From contig PAMC01000007.1 in NCBI GenBank assembly GCA_002710785.1, forward strand, positions 12,465 through 23,673: a stretch of DNA of 11,209 bases. The letters run 5' to 3'. A program made the translations under genes and the position numbers. Source of the DNA: a bacterium (GTDB lineage: Bacteria > Patescibacteriota > Minisyncoccia > Phycocordibacterales > UBA918). Positions 6,837-11,209 of the stretch are shown in pieces. The stretch's first letter is position 1. Every line of letters begins with the position of its first letter. The notes below the pieces were generated by a model, which saw only the letters and a list, made by a program, of their open reading frames with translations, was not told where the DNA came from and searched no databases.

Positions 6837-6843
6837 GGGGAGA
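6837..6843 (+). promoter_or_regulatory. Shine-Dalgarno of the 99-aa orphan gene
   Basis: GGGGAGA lies 9 nt before ATG 6853 and decides this start over the in-frame TTG at 6835, which overlaps the SD. A TATATAGT stretch at 6806-6813 may be its -10 box. Confidence 0.6.
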
Positions 6844-6852
6844 ATATATCAG

Positions 6853-7152
6853 ATGGTCGCAAAAACACAGGCTGCACCGCATCCAATTGACTTTGTAATG
6901 CGGCCGTATGAGAAAACTCCAGCTGGCCGTCTTACATCCCCGCACTCTTTGATGGGACTCAGTTCTGCCCAGCAGATCGCCGCTTGGCGTGGGGTATATC
7001 TCGAACCCATATACGACCGGCAACCTGAAGATGGTGAGGTGGACCGTCTTCTGCGAACGGAGACCAATCGCCGATTTGTGGTGGTGGTTGAGGTTCGCGG
7101 GGGTATTGTTACTCGGGTGTTTGGTTGGAGGGCTGTCGTGCAAGGTTGCTGA
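6853..7152 (+). CDS. Hypothetical protein, 99 aa, self-contained unit
   Basis: I recognise no family. The frame runs from ATG 6853, placed 9 nt after GGGGAGA, to TGA 7150-7152, which lies in the loop of its own terminator. The product opens MVAKTQAAPHPIDFVMRPYE, has a polar middle with GLSSAQQIAAWRGVYLEP, and ends in two probable beta strands (NRRFVVVVEVRGGIVTRVFGW). It is soluble by appearance, with no signal peptide or membrane helix. It sits between the terminator of the SIMPL unit and the start of secE, so it is a single-gene insertion in an otherwise conserved neighbourhood. Codon use (CGG, CAT, TAT, ACA) differs from the flanking genes. Overlapping minus- and plus-strand frames look like shadows. 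It may be translated; function unknown. Confidence 0.6.
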   Translation: MVAKTQAAPHPIDFVMRPYEKTPAGRLTSPHSLMGLSSAQQIAAWRGVYLEPIYDRQPEDGEVDRLLRTETNRRFVVVVEVRGGIVTRVFGWRAVVQGC

Positions 7153-7169
7153 TGCAGCCTTGTTTTTTT
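7141..7169 (+). terminator. Rho-independent terminator of the 99-aa orphan gene
   Basis: A 9-bp stem CAAGGTTGC/GCAGCCTTG (7141-7149, 7154-7162, one G-T pair) around TGAT is followed by T7 (7163-7169). The stop codon of the orphan gene overlaps the loop. Confidence 0.85.
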
Positions 7170-7239
7170 GTTAATTGAGCGTATGATACAAGCAACACAT
7201 TCCCCAGACGGGTTTTTTAAATGGATAATTAGTTTATTT

Positions 7240-7419
7240 ATGAGTCGACTCGGAAAGTATCTCAACGCCACTGCCGGCGAGATGAAGCATGTTAAGTGGC
7301 CAACCACTCGTCAGGCCATCATCTACAGCGCGCTCGTCATTGGCGTTTCAACCCTCACCGCACTCTTTGTGGCCGGTTTTGACTACGTCTTTACCAATCT
7401 CCTTAACTCGATTATCTAA
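7240..7419 (+). CDS. secE: Preprotein translocase subunit SecE
   Basis: The 59-residue form starting at ATG 7240 (MSRLGKYLNATAGEMKHVKW) has the classic short SecE layout: an amphipathic helix, the E-x-x-x-V-x-WP hinge (EMKHVKWPTTRQ), one membrane helix (AIIYSALVIGVSTLTALFVA) and a short C-terminus. SecE clamps SecY in the protein-conducting channel. In-frame starts exist upstream at 7168 and 7183, but 7168 is in the T-run of the preceding terminator and 7181-7186 (TATGAT) may be the -10 box, so 7240 is preferred. The alternative from 7183 would add 19 residues. nusG starts 2 nt after the stop, so the two are cotranscribed. Confidence 0.88.
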   Translation: MSRLGKYLNATAGEMKHVKWPTTRQAIIYSALVIGVSTLTALFVAGFDYVFTNLLNSII

Positions 7420-7421
7420 GC

Positions 7422-7967
7422 ATGGCCAAGCAAGTAAGCACGGGTGAGCGCCACTGGTACGCCATTCACACGTACTCGGGGTACGAAAATGCTGTGGTGC
7501 GTAACCTCAAGCAGCGTATCGAGTCGCTCAACATGCAAGACAAGATCTTCGAAGCGGTCGTACCAACCGAGAAGAAGATCCGCGTTAAAGGCGGCAAGCG
7601 TGTGACCGAAGAGGAGCGTATCTACCCAGGGTACGTACTTGTTGAGATGATTGTAGACGACGAGTCGTGGTACGTGGTGCGTAACACCCCACGTGTGACG
7701 GGCTTCGTTGGCTCAGGTACCCAGCCGGTACCACTCTCAGAAGCTGAGTACAATGCCCTCATGAAGCGCATGGAGAACGATGCGCCGAAGCACAAAGTCG
7801 ACCTCGGACTCGACGACATCGTTATGATCGTCGACGGACCGTTTAAGGAGCTCGAAGGCAAGGTGGGCGAAATCGACGAGGAGCGCGGCAAGGTCAAGGT
7901 GCTGGTGAGTATGTTTGGGCGCGAAACTCCCGTCGAGCTCGACTTTCTCCAGGTTAAGAAAGTGTAA
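7422..7967 (+). CDS. nusG: Transcription termination/antitermination factor NusG
   Basis: The 181-residue protein has the NGN domain at about residues 10-117: RHWYAIHTYSGYENAVVRNL, the PTEKKIRVKGGKR segment, and IYPGYVLVEM...WYVVRNTPRVTGFVG. The KOW domain is at about 125-181 (DDIVMIVDGPFKELEGKVGEIDEERGKVKVLV), ending VELDFLQVKKV. NusG binds the RNA polymerase clamp, reduces pausing and links transcription to Rho or the ribosome. The length is typical. ATG 7422 lies 2 nt after secE TAA; no Shine-Dalgarno is visible, so translation probably couples to secE. The stop is followed by the second nested palindrome and a strong terminator, which separate it from rplK. Confidence 0.97.
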   Translation: MAKQVSTGERHWYAIHTYSGYENAVVRNLKQRIESLNMQDKIFEAVVPTEKKIRVKGGKRVTEEERIYPGYVLVEMIVDDESWYVVRNTPRVTGFVGSGTQPVPLSEAEYNALMKRMENDAPKHKVDLGLDDIVMIVDGPFKELEGKVGEIDEERGKVKVLVSMFGRETPVELDFLQVKKV

Positions 7968-7995
7968 TTTCAGTTCTACATCGTCGTGCAGCGGT

Positions 7996-8038
7996 AAATT
8001 ATTTCTCACCGTATAGCACATACGGCTCACAATAATTT
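7996..8038. repeat. Nested palindrome, copy 2, after nusG
   Basis: The outer arms AAATTATT/AATAATTT (7996-8003, 8031-8038) and inner arms CCGTAT/ATACGG (8009-8014, 8020-8025, loop AGCAC) are both perfect. It starts 28 nt after the nusG stop. The arms, core and the right shoulder (CCTTGCGCG) correspond to copy 1 after the SIMPL gene, but the sequences are diverged, and compensating changes keep the inner stem (CGGTATAT in copy 1, CCGTAT here). Confidence 0.65.
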
Positions 8039-8092
8039 CCTTGCGCGCCTTGTATCTGCACTAAACTGACACTTTCTTACTGGCAGGCTGTC

Positions 8093-8127
8093 GCAAAAGA
8101 CCGGCGCCAAAGGCGCCGGTCTTTTGC
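8093..8127 (+). terminator. Rho-independent terminator after nusG, probably bidirectional
   Basis: A perfect 16-bp stem (8093-8108 GCAAAAGACCGGCGCC with 8112-8127) closes on AAA. The right arm ends GGTCTTTTGC. It ends the secE-nusG unit and makes rplK an independent transcript. Confidence 0.85.
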
Positions 8128-8177
8128 TTGCCAAACGGGTAATTCTTATGTACGATAGCGCTGCTTCTATTGAGGAG

Positions 8178-8208
8178 TTGGTGTTTGGACCACCAGCATC
8201 TCTACAAT
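8178..8208 (+). promoter_or_regulatory. Possible promoter of rplK
   Basis: TACAAT (8203-8208) with TTGGTG (8178-8183) at a 19-nt spacing is a fair but not ideal sigma70-type match. A transcript start near 8215 would give a leader of about 22 nt. It is needed because a terminator lies upstream. A small inverted repeat TGGTG/CACCA (8179-8183, 8191-8195) overlaps the -35. Confidence 0.4.
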
Positions 8209-8236
8209 CTAATTACTAATTTCTAATCACTAGAAA

Positions 8237-8662
8237 ATGGCTAAAAAGCTACTTAATCAGGTGAAGGTCCAGGCCATTGGTGGTCAAGCTACACCAGCGC
8301 CACCACTTGGTCCGGTACTCGGTCAAGCGGGCATCAACATCGGTGAGTTCGTTAACCAGTTTAACGAGCAAACCCGTGAGTCGCGCATGGGTGAGGTGGT
8401 GCCAGTGGTCATTAACGTGTACGAAGATCGTTCGTTCGACTTCGTTTGCAAGACCACGCCAGCCTCACGCCTTATCCTTAAGGCAATTAACAAAGACAAA
8501 GGCTCATCCAAGCCGAGTATCTCCAAGGGTGGTGAGATTACCACTGCGCAGCTGCGCGAGATCGCCGAGGCAAAAATGGCTGACCTCAACGCCAACGACC
8601 TAGACCAGGCAACCAAAATTATCGCCGGTACTGCTCGAAGCATGGGCATTGAAGTGAAATAA
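8237..8662 (+). CDS. rplK: Large ribosomal subunit protein uL11
   Basis: The 141-residue protein is full length for uL11. The N-terminal domain carries VKVQAIGGQATPAPPLGPVLGQAGINIGEF, with the proline-rich switch that contacts the stringent-factor and release-factor site. The C-terminal rRNA-binding domain includes DFVCKTTPASRLILKAI and ends DQATKIIAGTARSMGIEV. L11 binds the GTPase-associated 23S rRNA stalk base. The ATG at 237 in the 8-kb block is followed by the conserved MAKK start; no strong SD precedes it. It normally forms an operon with rplA, but here a hairpin and an unrelated gene follow. Upstream is the terminator of secE-nusG, so the usual secE-nusG-rplK-rplA string is broken at both ends. 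Confidence 0.97.
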   Translation: MAKKLLNQVKVQAIGGQATPAPPLGPVLGQAGINIGEFVNQFNEQTRESRMGEVVPVVINVYEDRSFDFVCKTTPASRLILKAINKDKGSSKPSISKGGEITTAQLREIAEAKMADLNANDLDQATKIIAGTARSMGIEVK

Positions 8663-8773
8663 GAAACTTCAATGAAGCTTTTGTGAGATTTCAGGAGTTT
8701 TAAATTGAAATCACCAAAAGGTATACAGTCTCTGTAAGAGATAGAAGTGAAGGACAAATGTCAAAATAAAAGG
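8663..8773. other. Intergenic stretch after rplK, no gene seen
   Basis: This AT-rich stretch contains short inverted repeats: CTTC/GAAG around AAT near 8667-8677, GATTTC/GAAATC near 8690-8715, and TCTC/GAGA around TGTAA near 8734-8746. No coding frame is convincing, and no rplA remnant was seen. Confidence 0.4.
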
Positions 8774-8807
8774 AGCATAACACCAGCCATTCGGCTGGTG
8801 TTATGCT
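8774..8807. terminator. Strong hairpin after rplK, probable terminator
   Basis: A perfect 15-bp stem AGCATAACACCAGCC (8774-8788) with its complement (8793-8807) closes on ATTC. No T-tract follows on the plus strand, so termination may be weaker than at the other hairpins in the window. On the minus strand a T-rich stretch follows (complement of AAAATAAAA at 8764-8771). Confidence 0.5.
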
Positions 8808-8820
8808 GTAGATACTGAAG

Positions 8821-8829
8821 TGCTATACT
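8821..8829 (+). promoter_or_regulatory. Extended -10 promoter upstream of the CofE-like gene
   Basis: TGCTATACT (TG, one base, TATACT at 8824-8829) is a good extended -10. The predicted start near 8836 falls on an ATG that opens a 14-codon frame (8836-8880), not on the ligase gene, which begins at 8923. The ligase transcript would thus have a leader of about 87 nt. Confidence 0.5.
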
Positions 8830-8835
8830 CTCGCC

Positions 8836-8880
8836 ATGTTGCAGAACAAATACACGTCTACTTGGTCAATGTTTCAGTAA
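8836..8880 (+). CDS. Possible 14-codon leader peptide
   Basis: ATG 8836 to TAA 8878-8880 encodes MLQNKYTSTWSMFQ. It begins exactly where the transcript from the extended -10 at 8824-8829 should start, so it would be read as a leaderless message. Its last bases form one arm (TCAGTAA, 8874-8880) of a 7-bp inverted repeat whose other arm is TTACTGA (8899-8905). The peptide has no run of a single amino acid as classic attenuators do. This is a weak call; chance cannot be excluded. Confidence 0.25.
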   Translation: MLQNKYTSTWSMFQ

Positions 8881-8922
8881 GTGCACAGACACGCTGGTTT
8901 ACTGAGTAACGTGTAAATATAT

Positions 8923-9642
8923 ATGCAATTTTTCCCAATTAAAACGCGGCGGCTTAATCCGCCACGAGATGATGTATTAGAAGTTCTAACAGAAAGTCTA
9001 GACGAGGTGCATGATGGTGACATTGTGTTAGTTACCTCGAAAGTAGTCGGTATCCACCAAGGTCGGTGCGTACACAAAGACCAGGCCGAACGTAACGAGC
9101 TCGTTGCGCAAGAGGCCGATTACGTACTGGAGGGTGTCGATACGATGTTTCCAATCACCTTGAAGTACCAAAACTTTAGTGTGGCCGGTGGTATTGACGC
9201 CAGCAACTGTGGTGAGTATTACTCACTGTTACCCGAACGACCGTTCGAAGCCGCTGAAGAAATCTGGCGACATATTCGGCAAACAACTGGAGTGACGCAG
9301 CTCGGCGTAGTCATCACCGACAGCTATGTTAAGCCCATGCGCGCTGGGGTAGTCGGCTACGCCATTAGTTGGTGGGGTCTGCACCCGGTTGAAAGCCATC
9401 GTGGTAAGCTTGATGTCTTTGGTGAACCGCTTAAATTCTCCAGCACCAATATTGTCGACGCACTAGCTGCTGGTAGTGCGGCGGTGTGTGGCGAAGCGGG
9501 TGAGTCTACCCCGCTCGTGATCGTTCGCGATGTCCCAAACGTTACGTTTACCCGCACCGACACTCGTCACGAAATGTTTAAGGCGCGCCAGGACGATATC
9601 TACTACCCACTCCTTAAACATTTTGCTGAACCAAAAAATTAA
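8923..9642 (+). CDS. CofE-like ligase (coenzyme F420-0:L-glutamate ligase family)
   Basis: The 239-residue protein carries the signature blocks of the CofE family. GDIVLVTSKVVGIHQGR is at 32-48, GGIDASN at 89-95 with the following LLPERP, and ITDSYVKPMRAGVVGYAI at 131-148. HRGKLDVFGEPLKFSSTNIVDALAAGS is at 159-185 and GEAGESTPLVIVRDV at 190-204. Genuine CofE adds glutamate to the side chain of F420-0 using GTP and a divalent metal, and the TDS and HRGKLDVFG acidic residues that bind metal and nucleotide are kept. No F420 biosynthesis gene is nearby and this kind of organism is not known to make F420, so the true acceptor may differ. ATG 8923 is the first start before the conserved region. It is a single gene with an upstream -10 box, ending tail to tail with the minus-strand genes. 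Confidence 0.82.
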   Translation: MQFFPIKTRRLNPPRDDVLEVLTESLDEVHDGDIVLVTSKVVGIHQGRCVHKDQAERNELVAQEADYVLEGVDTMFPITLKYQNFSVAGGIDASNCGEYYSLLPERPFEAAEEIWRHIRQTTGVTQLGVVITDSYVKPMRAGVVGYAISWWGLHPVESHRGKLDVFGEPLKFSSTNIVDALAAGSAAVCGEAGESTPLVIVRDVPNVTFTRTDTRHEMFKARQDDIYYPLLKHFAEPKN

Positions 9643-10125
9643 ATTGGTAGTCGCTTTACCGAAATTGGTTTGTAGTATTCAACAAATTGCTCCAGCGGCC
9701 AAACCGCCGCAAATACTACTGGCGCGGTAAATGTAATGCGTATTAGCAGTTTTGCCGAGGTGTATAGCTGAGTGGAAATCAAATCGCCAGTCGGCGAGCG
9801 TCTCGTAGTTTTTGGGTCACGGGCGTAGTAGGTGCCGTCTTTCTGTTTTAGATTTTGGGCGTAAATGATATTGCTGGGTTTGAGTACCGAAAAGTCGATC
9901 GACTCTTCACGAAAGACAAATTCGCCTAGATGCTCGTACCCGCCTGGCAGGTAGACTTCGTCTTTTTCGAGCCAATGATTATGTATTCGGTAGAAGTATA
10001 ATTGAATCGCGAAGCGGCAATTACCCTCCTGAAAAACCTCGTTTCTCTTCGTCTGGTGTTTCAAGTGGCCCAGCCAAATACTGGTACCCAAATGTGTCGG
10101 TTGGTATTTTAAAGTTATCAATCAT
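9639..10125 (-). pseudogene. Gene downstream of folA, split by one frameshift; possible NlpC/P60-like fold
   Basis: A minus-strand frame from ATG 10125, inside the last codons of folA, reads MIDNFKIPTDTFGYQYLAGP and stops at 10021-10023. The next frame, open to TAA 9639-9641, continues EGNCRFAIQLYFYRIHNHWL and ends WPLEQFVEYYKPISVKRLPI. Dropping one T from the T5 run (plus-strand A5, 10032-10036) joins them into about 161 residues. The alternative single frame starts at TTG 10121 with a less protein-like N-terminus. The pattern (YLAGP, then NC with C36, then a PSNIIYA stretch and a terminal VxxWPLxxFxxY...KR) recalls small NlpC/P60-like cysteine peptidase folds from related genomes. The expected catalytic His is not evident, so that reading is weak. 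A +1 recoding at GGG-TAA is also possible. Confidence 0.55.
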
Positions 10126-10618
10126 GGCGGCGCTCAAGTGTGACCCAAGCGTAGCGCAGACCGTCTGCGGTAGAGCCTGCTTCGCGCTCAGTTTCAGTAA
10201 ATTGATCTTCGTACACCGGAAAGAAGGTGTCTGCCTCAGGGTCTAGGGCCTCGATAATAGTTAGGTAGAGTTTGTCGGTGAGTGGCATTGCCAGTTCGTA
10301 TATCGCAGCGCCGCCGAAGATAAAGATCTCGTCTTGTTCAACTGCTCGCGCTGCTTCTATGGCAGCCTCGAGCGACGGAACTATCGTGCAGCCAGGTGCA
10401 TCAAAGTTAGAATTACGACTAATCACGATGTTGGTGCGGTTGGGTAGCGGTCGACCAATCGATTCGTAGGTTTTGCGGCCCATAATCAAGGGGTGGCCGG
10501 TGGTCAGCTCGCGCAGGCGCTTAAGGTCGGCGGGGATCCGCCAAATTAAGTCGTCCTCTTTACCTAGCTCTCGGTTTTGACCAATGGCGGCGATGGCGCT
10601 GATGGTGGGTTTGCTCAT
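10118..10618 (-). CDS. folA: Dihydrofolate reductase
   Basis: From ATG 10618 the protein is 166 residues (MSKPTISAIAAIGQNRELGK); an ATG at 10630 would add four residues and no conserved sequence. It reduces dihydrofolate to tetrahydrofolate with NADPH, needed for thymidylate and purine synthesis. Visible motifs are IAAIGQNRELG (cofactor loop), IWRIPADLKRLRELT with the catalytic Asp five residues after Trp, and MGRKTYESIGRPLPNR (NADPH-binding). IVISR, the conserved GGAAIY glycine pair, and YLTIIE...DTFFP follow. The length is usual. It is divergent from the CYTH gene, and its last codons (CATGATTGA) contain the ATG of the downstream gene, suggesting translational coupling. No Shine-Dalgarno is seen. 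Confidence 0.95.
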   Translation of the reverse strand: MSKPTISAIAAIGQNRELGKEDDLIWRIPADLKRLRELTTGHPLIMGRKTYESIGRPLPNRTNIVISRNSNFDAPGCTIVPSLEAAIEAARAVEQDEIFIFGGAAIYELAMPLTDKLYLTIIEALDPEADTFFPVYEDQFTETEREAGSTADGLRYAWVTLERRHD

Positions 10619-10647
10619 GTTGCTAATCATGCCACGCGCTTAGAGTT

Positions 10648-10676
10648 TTGGCTAACCTCAATTGGCTCGGTATAAT
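10648..10676 (+). promoter_or_regulatory. Promoter of the CYTH gene, nearly leaderless
   Basis: TTGGCT (10648-10653), a 17-nt spacer and a consensus TATAAT (10671-10676) make the best promoter in the window. A start site near 10683 leaves only about 3 nt before ATG 10686. Confidence 0.7.
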
Positions 10677-10685
10677 GTATGCACT

Positions 10686-11209
10686 ATGGCGCACTACGAA
10701 ATTGAAATTAAGAGCTTGCTGGGTGATAAGGAAACGACTGACGCACTAAAGACCAAGATGGCTGAGCTTGATCCAGAGCACGCGCACGTCTCTAGTAACA
10801 AGCAGCTCAACCACTACTTTGCTGGCGGCAACATGCGTGAGCTCTACGATCTTACCGACGAGCACTTTAGTCCGGAAGATCGTGAAAAGCTGGCTACCGT
10901 TGTTGAGCGAGGGACCGACTTCTCTGTCCGTACTCGTCAAAAAGACGACGAAGTGCTACTGGTGGTTAAGGCGTCGGTAGATAAAGGTGATAGTGCCAAT
11001 ACTATTTCACGCCTGGAGTTTGAAGAACCAGTCGATATCTCACTTGATGAGCTCGACGCCCTTGTACAGCAAGCGGGCTTTGACTACCAAGCTAAATGGT
11101 CGCGTGAGCGCGAAGAGTACACGTACAAAGATGCCAACGTGTGCATCGACTACAACGCGGGCTACGGCTACCTGGCTGAGTTTGAGAAAATTACTGACGA
11201 TGAGTCGGC
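10686..11209 (+). CDS. CYTH-domain protein (CyaB/ThTPase-like), 3' end outside window
   Basis: The frame is open from ATG 10686 to the right edge, 174 codons. The N-terminal EIEIK (residues 5-9, ExExK) is the CYTH metal-binding signature. Later strands follow the fold: QLNHYF at 40-45, FSVRTRQKDDEVLLVVK at 79-95, RLEFEEPV at 109-116, KWSREREEY at 137-145 and CIDYNAGYGYLAEFEK at 153-168. These alternating Glu, Arg and Lys residues line the triphosphate tunnel. CYTH enzymes bind triphosphate-containing substrates with a divalent metal; class IV adenylate cyclase, thiamine triphosphatase and inorganic triphosphatase all use this fold, and the sequence does not decide between them. The promoter sits directly before the ATG. 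It is divergent from folA. Confidence 0.88.
   Translation, partial: MAHYEIEIKSLLGDKETTDALKTKMAELDPEHAHVSSNKQLNHYFAGGNMRELYDLTDEHFSPEDREKLATVVERGTDFSVRTRQKDDEVLLVVKASVDKGDSANTISRLEFEEPVDISLDELDALVQQAGFDYQAKWSREREEYTYKDANVCIDYNAGYGYLAEFEKITDDES

Noticed and set aside
7168..7239. Longer SecE starting at TTG 7168 or ATG 7183
   Set aside because: TTG 7168 is in the T-run of a terminator, and 7183 overlaps a probable -10 box; the family pattern begins at ATG 7240.
6849..7307. Minus-strand 152-codon frame
   Set aside because: It crosses a terminator and the secE start and has a low-complexity Arg/Ser/Thr composition typical of an antisense shadow.
8323..8757. Minus-strand 144-codon frame
   Set aside because: It is antisense to the conserved rplK gene and shows no motif.
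1..11209. CRISPR array, transposase, integrase, att sites or phage genes
   Set aside because: No regularly spaced direct repeats, recombinase motifs or phage structural proteins are visible on either strand.

Overview
The window most resembles a chromosome segment of a Candidate Phyla Radiation (Patescibacteria) bacterium, probably in or near Parcubacteria. This rests on gene content and style, not on a phylogenetic marker comparison. The supports are short compact genes, an orphan CofE-like ligase, an envelope matrixin with a long coiled coil, a SIMPL protein, rplK with no rplA beside it, and core genes that lack Shine-Dalgarno (SD) sequences and often sit directly behind a -10 box. I see no phage, transposase, CRISPR array, rRNA or tRNA.

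Layout: (1) 1-308, C-terminal end of a YibE/F-like membrane protein; 403-795, mscL, closed by a perfect 20-bp hairpin. (2) A gene-free stretch of about 430 nt, then nrdB-nrdA, a class I ribonucleotide reductase whose ATP-cone sits on NrdB instead of NrdA; it ends in a terminator at 4339-4370. (3) A small minus-strand gene at 4410-4786 with a strong SD and its own terminator, but broken by one frameshift. (4) A divergent plus-strand pair of envelope genes, a matrixin-type zinc protease (4846-5805) and a SIMPL protein (5847-6638). (5) A nested palindrome, a terminator and a 99-aa orphan gene with its own SD and terminator, then secE-nusG, then a second copy of the nested palindrome and another terminator. 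(6) rplK as a separate unit. (7) A CofE-like ligase gene (8923-9642) convergent with a minus-strand pair: folA and a frame-disrupted gene overlapping its end. (8) A divergent CYTH-domain gene running off the right edge.

How the genes relate: NrdA/NrdB and dihydrofolate reductase both serve dNTP and thymidylate supply. SecE, NusG and L11 are the usual translocation/transcription/ribosome cluster, here cut into two units by a terminator. MscL, the matrixin, SIMPL and YibE/F are membrane or cell-surface proteins.

The most interesting points are the two related palindromes that follow the SIMPL and nusG stop codons, the NrdB ATP-cone combined with an NrdA lacking C-terminal redox cysteines, and two small genes each restorable by a single-base change at a homopolymer run. 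The latter are either real lesions, recoding events or assembly errors. No single strongly supported new defence or mobile system is visible.
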